A DNA stretch of 64,000 nucleotides, from positions 2,356,001 through 2,420,000 of the forward strand of contig BJKQ01000001.1 of assembly GCA_006538405.1 (NCBI GenBank). Direction: 5' to 3'. Below the pieces are notes generated by a model that was not told where the DNA came from, did not search any database, and saw only the letters and a program-made list of their open reading frames with translations. The position numbers were made by a program, and so were the translations under genes. This document shows, piece by piece, positions 10,486 to 21,757 of this stretch (positions within the stretch are counted from its first letter, which is position 1; the number at the start of each line of letters is the position of its first letter). The stretch comes from Hansfordia pulvinata (Eukaryota > Ascomycota > Sordariomycetes > Xylariales).

Positions 10486-12679
10486 GTGAATGTAGATGTG
10501 GCCTGTCCTCGCTAATAATGTATACTGGGCTAAAAGGGCGGAAGTCTGGGTCGAAGAGAAAGTTGTATCTTGTGGCTACCTCCAATCTGTGGCTCCTGGC
10601 ACCGGGGTTATATCTCACTAGCAAGTTCGCAGTACTCGGGTTCGGCTGTTAGGAGTAGGGCCATGGGGATAGATGGGATCGGCAACTAAGCCATGGGTGG
10701 GCAGTCATTGCAGGTATGTATACACAGGCGTTATTGCGGGGGGTGAAGGAGGTGACTTAAAAACACAAAGCGTTAGGTGTCTACACGAATTGACATTAAC
10801 ATGGCTTCGACTGAACATTACCTGGGGTTCTCAGTAAAGTGCTCCTCTCTTTGTCCGTATCGGAATACTCTGAGTGCGTATCGTTCACTGCGCGAACCTT
10901 TTCCCAAATGCCGCCATGCGGTGTCGAACTCAAGTCCGGGGCATCTGGACCTATTGCCGTCTTTCGATATCGGGTTTTGGCCAATTCCAACTCCTTATTA
11001 GGCCCTACGCTCCGAAGTCCCGAGGTTCCGACCAACCTTTCCCTACCTACCCACTTTATAGCCGCGTCGACGACTCCGCCTCTTGTTGGAGTCTACGGCC
11101 GCAAGGGGCGGTCGTGCCCGATCAATGCTAGAACAAGCCAAATACAGCACCTCGCGAAGCGGCTATAGCCAGAGTTCGCTGTGAGAGCCCTAGGTCTGAA
11201 GTCCGACACAAGTCGACTATACGCGGGATACGTGGTGAGGTTTTCTGAAGAGCTTGGCCTTGCCTACTGTACCGCGAGATGTATCCACTCCTCCTGGCCT
11301 TAGCAGCAGACGGCCTTTGAAGTGCCAAGGCGACCCCTTCCCCAGTAACATAGCCCTGCAGTCACGTCACCTGGTCTCGAAGGTATGCAAGCGTGTGGGG
11401 ACGCTGGCCGAGCTGCAATCAGCCAGGCCACGAGTCATCGGTCACCGGGTCGTCCCAATATCTTGACACATACGGCCCGATATCAGAAAGATACGCTGGG
11501 GGGGGGAGATTGCATGGGTTTCCCCGGAGCCCCGCGTCGAGCTGCTTCGGAAGCTGTGGCGGTCGGTTTGCCCGCTCCGCCTCGAGTGAGCACTTCCGAG
11601 CACCCGGTGCCTTGCCTTCGTGGTGGATGGGGTTAGGGTAGCAAGACTGAACTCTAACGGAGTGGCGTTTCGTGCAGTTTGGCGTTGTGGCCAGCAGCCT
11701 GGACGGATCGCTGAGAAGGGGGGATCTCGGATGCCGGCGAAAGGTTTCTTCTCGGGAGATCCGTGTTGTGAGGCCATGACGTTCGAGATCCGAGTTGACG
11801 AGGGAGGGGCCCGGGTGACCGGCCATGTGGATGCCTGCCCGCTAGATTAGGGGTCTAACGCCGCTTCTAACGCCGCAGATGCAATCCATAGTCTACGGGC
11901 TAAAAGCACGCTTGCGAGGCCACCATCTGCTTCAAGCTTACCTAATTCGATCCGGCAGCAGCCGAGAGCAGCCGATGGTCATGGGCAATGGGCAATGGTT
12001 CATTTCTGGCGTCGTTTTCATCTCGGGTGATTGGGCACCCTGGCTGGGGAGGTAGGTAGACGCGAGACTTGCTTGGTCTCTTAAATTGCCATGTGTCGAG
12101 ACTTGATTTCGAAGTGCCTTCAACCCGGTGGGTCGAGAGGGTCTGAAGACAAGTCAACTCTATACCGCAAGTCTCTATCAAGAGCTCTCTTGGCGGAAAG
12201 ATGCTGGCCATCCTTGAGCCCCTGGGTGGCTCTCCTTGAAAATGTCGAGATCGCCCCAGATCCTGTCCCACGTGAGGCTCCTCTGTTCGAGGTTGGGTTG
12301 TTGACTCGCTCATCGGAGAACCCTTGTAGGCTTATGGCCTCGCTTGACTAGTTTCGGGATTCCTATCATAACCCTGTCAGGCCATACGGGGCTTGCTTTC
12401 GTAACCCTGAAGCGAGGGAGGGTGGCGTGGGTGCGGGTGCGGAACTTCGGATCTTATACTCGTTGCTTGCCTCCCCCCTCCCCCCCTTTCACCTTTGAAA
12501 TGGGTCGATTTGTACTTTTTTATAAGAGACAACATGATTCACTCTTGGGATATGCTTCCGGTTTGTCTCATCACCACAATCTCCATTGTTCTCTTCTCAT
12601 CGTTCTGAGCCTTATCCCGCGCTTTATCTCCCTATTCAAGCGCTATAATACCGACCACTGCCGCATCCATCCGAGCACC
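10486..12679. other. Intergenic region before the lyase gene
   Basis: About 2.2 kb without a recognisable gene. Small open frames occur on both strands (for example 11419-11826 minus) but none has a domain, and they overlap in opposite directions. A G run lies at 11501-11507. The final 200 bases are pyrimidine-rich with a TATAAG at 12521-12526 and probably form the promoter of the lyase gene. Confidence 0.5.
12521..12526 (+). promoter_or_regulatory. Candidate TATA element of the lyase gene
   Basis: TATAAG preceded by a T run and C-rich tract, about 155 bases upstream of the chosen ATG at 12680. Position and context suit a fungal core promoter. There is no transcription start evidence. Confidence 0.35.
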
Positions 12680-14522
12680 ATGCGATCTGTTGCGCCTCCA
12701 GCCTACGACGCCCTGGTCGTCCGCGAACGGACGCCGGTGACCAAGGAGCAGCGCGAACAAGTTCTACGCTCTGTCGAGTACAATGTCTTTGCCTTCCCCG
12801 CTGGCCTGCTCACATGCGACTTCCTCTCCGACTCGGGCACCACCGCCATGACCGACATTCAGTGGGCGGCGATGCTCAGGGGAGACGAGAGCTACGGCCG
12901 CAATACGGGCTACTACTGCATCCTCGAGGCCTTCCGCGACGTGTTCGAGCGTGGTGACGACCGCAAGTGCGTGTACAAGCAGGCCATGACCGGAGACACG
13001 CCCCCGGAGCTCTTCACGGGCTCCCTACTGAAGGCCCACGGCGGCGGCTTCGTCAACGGCGGGCCCACGCAGCTGATGCGCCCCAACTTCTTCCTCGTGC
13101 CCCAGGGCCGCTGTGCCGAGGCCCTGCTCTTCACGACGCTGTCCGAGGCTCTCCAGAAGAGCGCGAGCGACCCGCACACCAAGGAGCGGCCATACACGAT
13201 CCTGAGCAACGGTTTCTTCGACACAACGGCGGCCAACGCGGGCGCGGCCGGCTTCGAGCTCCACAACCTGCCCCAGCCGGGCCTCACGGATGCCTTCCCC
13301 GTGGAGCTTCTGGGCGCGAGAACCCGTTCAAGGGCAACCTGGACATCGAGGCGGCAGCGCAGAAGCTTCGCGAGAAGGAGGGGAGAGTAGCGCTCATCAT
13401 CCTGACCATCACGAACAACTGGGGAGGAGCTCAGCCCGTTTCCATGGCCAACATCCGGGCCGCCGCGGCGCTGGCCCGCGAGCACGATGTTCCCTTGTTT
13501 TTCGACGCGTGCCGGTTCGCCGAGAATGCCAAGTTCATCCAGGACTATGAGGACGAGCACAAGCAACGCAGCATCCCCGCCATCGTGCAAGAGATGTTCT
13601 CCTATGTAGATGGGTTCACCATCTCGCTCAAGAAGGTTAGTAGCTCTTTCAAACTTGTCTTTCCACTCTTGTGGGCCGACGCTGACCGAACTCCCCAGGA
13701 CGGACTCGCCAACATGGGCGGTGCACTGTGCCTGCGCGACGAGGGCGCCTTCGCCACGAGATACCCGGGCGTGGGCACGCGGCTCAAGGAGCGACAGATT
13801 CTGTGGTACGGCAACGACTCGTACGGCGGCATGAGCGGTCGCGACATCATGGCCGTGACCGTGGGCCTGTACGAGGTGACCAAGGAGGCCTACCTGGCGA
13901 ACCGCATCGGGCAGGTGCAGTACTTTGCGCGCCGCCTGGTCGAGGAGGGCATCCCCGTGGTGCTTCCCCCGGGCGGACACGCCGTCTACCTGTCCATGGA
14001 TCGCTTCTTCGGCGAGGGCAAGGGAGCGGCCCCGCGCCCCTGGAGCGACTTCGCCTCTCTGGGCTTCACCATGGAGCTCCTGCGGGAGCACGGCGTGCGC
14101 GCTTTCGAGAGCGGCCCTTTGCGTGGGACGTCGACCGCATGACGGACGAGCAGCGCGCAAAGTCCCACTTCCCGGACCTGGTCCGCTTCGCCGTTCCGAG
14201 ACACGTCATGTCCGACGCGCACATCGAGTTCACCGTCGCTGCCGTCGCAGACCTGCACTCTCGGCGGGCGACGATCCCCGGGGCTCGCATCACGAGGGGG
14301 GCGGACCTGCGCATGCGCCACTTCCAGTGCGGGTTGGAGCCCGTGCCCGTGGTGCCGTTGCTGGCGGTGCCGTCAGAGTGGGAGGGTGGCGAGTCGGAGG
14401 CATCGACGCCAGTCGAGCTGGATGAGGAGAAGAGGGCTGCCGCCGAGCGCGAGATGGCACAGGACACCAAGGCTGCTGCGCTGGATGATCCTGCGCCCGT
14501 GGCGACTGTTATTGCGGTTTAG
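12680..14522 (+). CDS. PLP-dependent beta-eliminating lyase (tryptophanase/tyrosine phenol-lyase family; two frameshifts)
   Basis: Fold-type I PLP enzyme expected to cleave aromatic amino acids (Trp to indole, or Tyr to phenol, plus pyruvate and ammonia); the substrate is not determined here. Exons 12680-13635 and 13699-14522 give about 593 residues after adding two bases. Family blocks in order: MLRGDESYGRNTGYY (substrate/PLP loop), VPQGRCAEALLF, NGFFDTTAANAG, then LFFDACRFAENA containing the Asp that contacts the PLP nitrogen. SLKK|DGLANMGG follows, with the Schiff-base Lys immediately before the intron. WYGNDSYGGMSGRDIMA and an aromatic/His C-terminal lid follow. The frame breaks at the G run near 13312-13314 and again near 14115-14120; each is repaired by one base. 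The tail beyond about residue 560 (EKRAAAEREMAQDTKAAA) is longer than in bacterial enzymes (~470 residues). The gene is convergent with the A-T-R reductase gene. Confidence 0.85.
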
Positions 14523-15303
14523 AGCTGAGGGTGGAAGTCGGGGAAAAGTCCTGGAACAACGGGGATGGGTAGGCCACCGCGATGCTTTGTGAGGCTGTGG
14601 CTGAGAGGGTGCCCTTATTCTGTACATATCTTTCTTGCAGCGGAACAGCGTGGGAAATCTGAGCGAAAATTTCATCAGCACACATCCTGAGATTCGATCG
14701 AGCATGCTCTGGCTGGCTGTGTTCTCGAGATGACTGCGTGCCGTTCTCCTCGGCCTCGTTTTGTGTCTCCCGTGTGCCGACACTGCCACCCCGTGTGCTG
14801 CTGATGCCGCATCGGTTGGCGTTCGACAGTGGGTGCCAGCGTCCAGTACACGAGGCGGTTGCTGAGATGAAGACGCATGAGAAAGGATGCCGCGCCGGAG
14901 AGGGGCCTTTCTGATCGTTCGTCCAGGCATGTACTCACCGTGTGATTTCCAATTCTTGCATCTAAGCCTTGTTGCCCGCCAACAGGCAGGTACGACCGCC
15001 ACACTAATTACCTCTTACCTAAGATACCTATTAGGGGGGCCTGCAGCAAATCTTTGAAATCATACCACCAACAGTCATACTGAGCGTGCCCAAGGTATGG
15101 AAGCGCGAAGTCACGTATTCATCTCCAGGAAACTTGGAGCAAAGGAGAGAGGCTGACGTGGAAATACTCCAGTAACACAAGAATATACATTGAAAATCTA
15201 ACGATAGATACTACATAGGCAAAGTCCCGAGGACCAAGCCCCCAAGCCTGACCCAGAGGGCATTTCCTATGTACTGACAGGCAGGCTGGAAGTTCTGAGC
15301 AAT
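14523..15303. other. Convergent 3' intergenic region between lyase and A-T-R enzyme genes
   Basis: 780 bases between two stop codons facing each other. It should hold both transcript ends. No AATAAA is obvious. A short TACCTA-rich patch (about 15010-15035) belongs to the dispersed TACCTA/TAGGTA family. No gene is seen. Confidence 0.5.
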
Positions 15304-18300
15304 CTAGAACGCCCACTGCTTCATCCACTGCTCTATCCAACCCTCCTGCACCGGCCCCAGTGCCTGCAAGGTCGGGGACTGGGCCACGGTGTTCTTCGTT
15401 TCCAGCAAGCTCGCCGGGGACGACTGGCCGTGGACCATGTGGCTGAAGAAATCGAGCAGCTTGATCGCCGGGTTGGCCGCCAGATTCTCCTTCTCAGACC
15501 TCGCGGAAGCGCTGGCACGAAGCGCCTCGACCCACGCCTCGGCAGAGGTGGTCTCAACGGGCTGCTGCTGCTGCTTGCCGGAGCTGAGGAGACGCGACAC
15601 AGTGGGCAGCAGTGCTGCCCAGCTGGTGCGGTGTGGGTTGCTTGTGTGGAAGACGACGGCGCCGACGTTATCTGACTGTTGCTGCTGTCGCTCGACAAGC
15701 TCGACAATAACGCGCCCCAAGACGTCTACGGGGATCCAGTCGACGGCTTCCATCTTGCCCAGTGACGCCGGCAACTTGCCCAGGTGCTTGGAGCTGGCAA
15801 TTAGGCTCGGCCACCATTCCTGCTTGGGCCACATGCCCTGCTCCGTCGTCGGGCCAGACACCTGGCCCACACGGCAGATGGCGGCGGGCACGCCGGCCTC
15901 CCGTGCCGCGGCGTCGAGCAGGCGCTCGGCGACCAGCTTGGACTGTCCGTATCCTCCGACCTCGGCGGCGCGCCAATCATCGTAGACGCGCTCGGCCGCG
16001 TCTCCGGCCCAGCCTGTGGCCGCGCCGCAGTTCATTACGGCCGAGACGCTGGACACGAAGAAGACAGCGGCCCCCAGCAGCGAATGCGCAGAAAAGTCGA
16101 CCAGCTGGCGGGTGCCTGCAACGTGGGCTTCGAATGAGTCCAGGGACAGGTTGAAGTCGACCTTCCAGGCATTGTGCACGACCGACGTCACCTCGGAGAG
16201 CAGCCGGCGGTAGGTCGGAATGTCGAGGCCGAGGTACGACTTGGACATGTCCGCATCGAGACACTCGACCTTGTTCGGGAAGGGGCTGCGAGACCCTTGG
16301 CCGCTAGGGACCGCTCCACGCGGGCCTGGCTCCCGGGTCCTCTGTTCAGGGCGTACACACGCGATACGTTGGGGTTGCGAGCCAGAGAGTCGAGGATATA
16401 GGAGCCCAGCGAGCCTGTGGACCCCGTAAGGAGAATCACCAAGCCATTCTTCGACTGCTTCTGTGCCGGCGGGCGCGCAGTGACGGGCAGATTAGACGCG
16501 TACGTTTTGTAGAGCTTTTCCATCTTGTCCTCGTCGCTTTGCCCGCTCTCCAGCGCCTTGCCCTCAACGTGCGCGGAGACCACAGACGTGAGCCCCCGGA
16601 TGCTCGGGTTGGCGTACACGTCCCGCGTGCCCAAAAGGCGCGCGCCGGCTCCGCGGCTGGAGAGGTACTGGTTGAGGGCCTTGGTAATGACCGTGACCTG
16701 CAGCGAGTCGAGGCCCAGCTCGAATAGGTCGGTATCATCGCGGCTCAGTCCCCCAGCTGCCGCGGCGTCGAGGTCGATGTCGGTGGTGGTCGAGATGACC
16801 TGCTTGACAAAGTCGGGGACAGTCATTTGTGGGGAGACACCCCCGGCGGTCGGGACGGAGGTAGATTGCTCCTCCTCGTTGGACGCGTAGAGAGCGTCAA
16901 GCTCGGCGGCGTAGAGCTCGAAAGCCAGCTTGCGCTGAACGGTGCCCTTGCCGGCCCTCGGGAGGGGCTTTTCGGGGGCGGTGAAGACAATCATCTTGCG
17001 GTGGATGCGGCCGTGGGACGGGCTCTCACTATTGGCGGTCTCGACCGAGGGCCAGATGGAGGCCACCAGCTCCTCCCTCTCAGCGTCGCTAGTGGGCGGC
17101 TTGGTGTTGGCGGCCACTTCGACCAGCAGGGAGGACTGGAAGCGGCCCGCGCCGCCGACAAGTGCAGCGCTGACGATGGGGTTGGCAGAGACGATGCTCT
17201 CCATCTCTAGGGGGTTGAGCTTCTCGCCCGTCGAGTAGACAATAATGTCGTCGGCGCGGCCGCGGTAAAGCCAGACGCCGTCCTTGGAGGGGTGCTTGGA
17301 GTACAGGTCCTTCATGGGGTACTCTTGCAGCTCGGGGAACGTGCCGAAGATGGCCTGGTAAGGCTCGAGCTCAGGCTTGCGGACAATGACCTGCTCGTAC
17401 AGATCGCCCGAGACGTGGCGGAACTCGTGGCCCAGAATGGGACTGACCTTCATGTATGGCCAGTCACCCGGGTCGCACACCTGCATGGGCTGCACGCTGC
17501 CCTCGGTGGTGCCAAGCGTGTTAACCAGGGTCGTCTTGCTGCTGATGAGGTCGCCCACGGCCTGGGGGCAAGGCCCGCCCCCGTAGAGGACCAACTCGAG
17601 CTTGCCGAGGTTCTCCAAGTACTCGGGCTCCTTGGCCAAGTCCACGAGCGTCATGGGCGCGAAGCAGCTCTGCTGCACGTTGCCGTGGACGTGGATGGCA
17701 TTGGCAACCTCGGCCGAAGGGGAAAAGGACCCAGGACAAGGGTGAAGTTGCCAAAGATGGCGCCAGGCAGGAGAAGCGACATGCCGGCGCAGTGGAACAG
17801 AGGAAAGGCACTGTAGACGCGCTTGCCGCGGTTGATGGCGGGGAACGTGGGCGCCTGGCCGAGAGAAGGCAAGGTGGAAAAGGCGTCGATAGGCGCATTG
17901 GTCTTGTGTGTTTGGACGATGGGCTTAGGTAGGCCCGTGGAGCCGGAGGTGTGCAGGACGACAAAGGGGTCCATCTTGGCCTCGGCCCAGGTCTTGTTGT
18001 AGGGGTATATCTCCTCATCCCCCCCAGCCTCCCCATCTTGGATCCAGCTCTGGATGCCGGCGACCTCGAGGACGCGCATAGGTCTCGCGGCGAGGATCTG
18101 CTGGACGACGGGCAGGGGGAAGTTGGGGGGCAGCAGGAACGTATTGCAGTCTGTCTTGTCGAAAAGAGAGAGGTGCGCCTCGAGCGTGTTGCGGGGCGAG
18201 TTGAGCAGCAGCTTGTACCCCGCCTTGATACAGGCGAGGATCAGGACGGCGTACATGGCATCCTGAGCGCCGAGATACGTGAGCGTGGGGAAGCCCTCGC

Positions 18301-18511
18301 CGCGGCCGAGGTTCTGCTCGATATACCGCGCGCAGCGGCTGACGGCCCGGGACAACGCCTTAGTGGTGATGTCTTGGAAGCCGTCGGCGGGGTTCTTGGT
18401 CTTGGTGAAGGAGTAGAGGACGCGGTCTGGCTCGGACAGCGCCAGCTCATCCAGGAAGGACGGCAGCAACCGCTGGCCAGGCGGCCCAGCAGTGGATGAA
18501 GAGGAAGCCAT
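15304..18511 (-). CDS. NRPS-like adenylation-thiolation-reductase enzyme (carboxylate reductase type; two frameshifts)
   Basis: About 1069 residues after adding two bases, with no introns. Such enzymes adenylate a carboxylic acid, tether it to phosphopantetheine and release it reductively as an aldehyde or alcohol. The A domain covers about residues 15-560: A3 core HTSGSTGLPKP, later YGGGPCPQAVGD, GTTEGS, YRGRADDIIVYSTGEK and GKGTVQRK. The T domain lies around residue 600 with DLFELGLDSLQ; its Ser carries the phosphopantetheine. The R domain starts near residue 695 with the NADPH-binding LLTGSTGSLGSYIL and later the short-chain dehydrogenase YGQSK pair. The enzyme is far shorter than the alpha-aminoadipate reductase Lys2 (~1400 residues), so a specialised aryl or amino acid reductase is more likely. 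Breaks lie at the G runs 17719-17722 and 16282-16285. The start chosen is MASSSS at 18511, with a GCAAA pentamer repeat just upstream. The adjacent lyase may act on related aromatic compounds (inference). Confidence 0.88.
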
Positions 18512-18532
18512 GTTGGCGAAGGGTATCCTGGC

Positions 18533-18552
18533 AAAGCAAAGCAAAGCAAAGC
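18533..18552. repeat. GCAAA pentanucleotide repeat in the leader of the A-T-R gene
   Basis: Four tandem GCAAA units ending in GC, 22-41 bases upstream of the start codon of the minus-strand A-T-R enzyme gene. On the transcript it reads as TTTGC repeats. It is a short tandem repeat that could vary in length; no function is evident. Confidence 0.75.
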
Positions 18553-19184
18553 GGGCGATGAAGAGAAGGGGCCCGCAAACAAAAAGAATACAAGTAAAAT
18601 GAGAACTGGCTTGCTTGAAGCCGGAAGCGAGGCGGGATGGTCGGGTATAAGAGGCCGGGGGAGTTGTGTCCGCCGGAAGTGAGCGGATAGGTTGGTCTCG
18701 GACGGACGTTGACAGCCAGAGTTAACGCCGGGCTTCGACTATCAGAGGTTTCCGGTGTCGTAGCTCCTGCCGTAGTTCAATGGGCCCTTCAATCTGCGGC
18801 TGCTCACGACAAGCAAGTGCGGCGACTCGACTCGACTCGATTCGACTTGAACTGGACTCGGCCTTGTCGGGTTGGTGACTATCGCGCCCTCGCTGTGTGC
18901 AGCCTGTGACCGACGTGACGGTGGACAGGGATTCCCAACCAGCGCCTATCGATACCCGCACGGCTCGGCACAATGGCGCTATCCGAAGGAGTCGGCGTCG
19001 TTTCGTGACCGTTGTTGTCGAGGGGCATGACGACGATGCCTGTTGCTCGCAACGACCCCTCTCTACATCCATGTGTTCGCGCTGACGGGAGGTGATGGAG
19101 CCGGTACCTCTGTAGGTGTAGGTACTACAGGGAAGTCGCGGAGATACCTAAGTACATTCATGATGCACCTGCTCGACGAGTAGG

Positions 19185-19209
19185 TACGAGTATTCAGAAA
19201 GTACTCGTA
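19185..19209. repeat. Inverted repeat TACGAGTA...TACTCGTA
   Basis: Two perfectly complementary 8-base arms separated by nine bases (TTCAGAAAG). Each arm is one copy of the motif that recurs through the spacers of this window. It could form a hairpin or a two-half-site protein-binding site. Confidence 0.7.
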
Positions 19210-19317
19210 GCGTTTCGGGCAAGGTGCAGCCTAACGACACACCCCTTGGCGGGGCTCTGGGGCGGGACAGCCGCTCGTACCGATACTTCGACCAGCTGAG
19301 CTACACAAGGTACGCGT

Positions 19318-19333
19318 ACTCGTAGCTACGAGT
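19318..19333. repeat. Perfect 16-base palindrome
   Basis: ACTCGTAGCTACGAGT is its own reverse complement and is built from two facing copies of the CTCGTA half motif. It lies about 110 bases to the right of the inverted repeat at 19185-19209. Confidence 0.75.
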
Positions 19334-21757
19334 GCGGTCCGGCTCTGTCGATCTAGACTGCCAGACGACAAGATTCAAGATTGATGAAGTGGTCCCTGGA
19401 ATCCTCCAAGTCGCGGGGCCGCTAACGGCAAACAGTAGTCAACAGCCGATCCCAGCAGTTTGCGGCGGCGCTGCTCGCAGAGGCGCGCAAGGTGCTCGTA
19501 CGAGGCTTCCGAGGCTGGTCGTCAGGTCAGGCGGAGCAAGATCTGGCAAAATAACTCTAATTTTCCTGCGCAACAGGCGATCGCTTTCGGGATTCGAGGG
19601 AGCGGAGCCTCGGGACCACCCAACGCGTGCCACCTTGGACCCCACCACGCACCTCTCACCACACAGCATCGGCATCCATGGATGGCATGGCATTCGAGCA
19701 GAACGGCGCATCAGCCAGCACACACCCACCACAGCACACCAAACCACAGCGCAGCGACATGGCCAGACCAGCCCAGCCCAGGCCCAGCAGGGCTGGTCGG
19801 TCTCTTCTGGCCTCTCTCGGGTCTGCTGATGGCCTGCCAGCCCTGGCCTCACCTACGTACGACACAATGCCCCCTTGTTCCTCTGGACGAAGATGGGAAA
19901 GTTGCCAGTCAGTCCGCGCACAGTTCTGTGTGTGTAATCGACTCGGGCCCTTCCCGGTACGGCCACACCACTGTGGCTATTCTTAGCTGTATCGCGTCTC
20001 GCAGTCCCCAACAGACCTGTCTGTCTCGTCATGTTGATCATCAGTGACTGGTGAGTTCGAATGGCGTGCATGTCTGACCAATTAAGCTGGAGGTGTGGCA
20101 CACACACGGCAGCGCGCCGCAGAGACCATTACTGACAAACAAGCACAGCGAGGCAGCGACAAAGGCATCTATAGGCACTGATCGGCAAAGATTCACCTCG
20201 GCCCACGGGCAACGGACCGCGCGATTTGCCTCCACCGACCGCAAGGTTTCGCACCCGCAAGCCCGGGTGCCCGGGTCCGACGCCTCTACGGGCCCTCAGC
20301 TACGAGTACTCCAACTCCCACGCGGCTCGAGACGAGAGAATGAGACAAGAAGCGCGCAAGCCCCCCCCCCCCGCCGAGTGGTGTCGGGGGCACCGGGGCT
20401 CGATCCTGCCCGCAGCCGGCGCGGTGTGGCAAAAATAGATCCCGGCCGGAGAGCCACCAGCGAGCACGCAAGTGATGAGTGTGTGCGATCTCCCGAGTGG
20501 GTCGCCCCAAAAAGCGCCGAATGGTGAGAAGGATGCTCTCTTCCCGAAAGAGAGAGAGAGCCGGGACAGCTGATGATGAGAGATATTCGTAGCTGAGAGC
20601 CCTGCAAGGCTCTCCACGCCGTCACGCAGGATCGCCGCTGCAGAGACCGACAGACAGGCATGCGTGATAGCCTCGCCCGGCGAGCCCGCTGTGCCCGCCC
20701 ATCCCAGCACCACATTACCGCACTAAGAGACGAGTCAACCCACACACTGCAGGGCTAGCGACTTAGAGCTCCTTTTAGCACCGTCTTTGTTCGACTCTTG
20801 TCTCCAACCCTAGCTGTATCCACGCTGCCGCCAAAACAAGTCCCGACAAGCCGGCCGGCTGCCGACTCACCCACTCTGCCTCGTGGGGCTGGAGACTCTT
20901 TTACTGTGCTGCCGTGGCTGCCAGTGTGCCAGTATCTTTCTGCTCGCTCAAGTGGGTGGCTGCGGTCTCGTGAGCGCCATTTTTCTTTTTAAGCTTAAGC
21001 TTGACATTGGCTCAACTTGGCCTAAACTGCGGGTGACGACAGAGAGAAAGACTGGGGGGCAGTTTTCGGACCCCAACCTCGCGCACCTCGCTGGCCGTGG
21101 ATAGGCACAAGAGGCACAAGAGAACCCCAGCCACGTGGGTCCCTGTTTTGGAGATGCTCGCAACCTTAGTGTCGCAGTGACGAGGTTTCTTGCCTACCTA
21201 CCTACCTCTTTACCTTGCATGCATGAGGTACCCGTAAGTGGTCACCCACTTGGGAGGTAGATACGAGTAACCACCAGTATGCGTACGATGCCTGAAAGAG
21301 CATGTGAGGGCTAGGCTCGTGGTTGGCCAGCGACAGCCGAGGGATCCTCCCACCTCCATCTTGTTGATCCTACGGATCTGACACAATGCGACTCGGAGTC
21401 TCCTGCGACTGTATGAGTGTCCCAGCCGGCGATTCCTCCACTCCACTGCTACTGCTGTTAGGCAAGGTATCGCAGAGTAATTCCATGGGTGTGGTATGCT
21501 GGGTGCCTCCAAAATAGCACGGCTTGGTACCCGAGGCAGCGAATCGCAGACATACTTGAACCCCAGCCAGCAGCCCCTCCCTCCAGTTCTCTTGTGCGTC
21601 TTTTGCCCCTTCATGTTCATGTCAAGCGCGGTTTCATCTCTATAATTCGCCGCCTCCAACCTTTGGACCGTCTGTTGAACTGCTTGCAGCCCTCTTCCCC
21701 AAGCAAGCCGAAAACACCACTCGACCACCTCAACAGCCACATCAACAGCATAACACC

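Larger units (their letters stand above)
18553..21757. other. Divergent intergenic region rich in short palindromes
   Basis: 3.2 kb between the divergent A-T-R and rhodopsin-domain genes, with no supportable coding. Contents: four exact TACTCGTA/TACGAGTA copies (19185, 19202, 19317, 20301), a near-perfect hairpin at 19185-19209, a 16-base perfect palindrome at 19318-19333, a run of 12 C at 20361-20372, AAGCTTAAGCTT at 20991-21002 and CCTA repeats at 21193-21207. Several open frames of 100-190 codons overlap on opposite strands and have no family features. Confidence 0.55.

Noticed and set aside
15304..18511. Lys2 alpha-aminoadipate reductase
   Set aside because: The domain order is the same (A-T-R), but the protein is about 330 residues shorter than Lys2; a specialised A-T-R reductase fits better.
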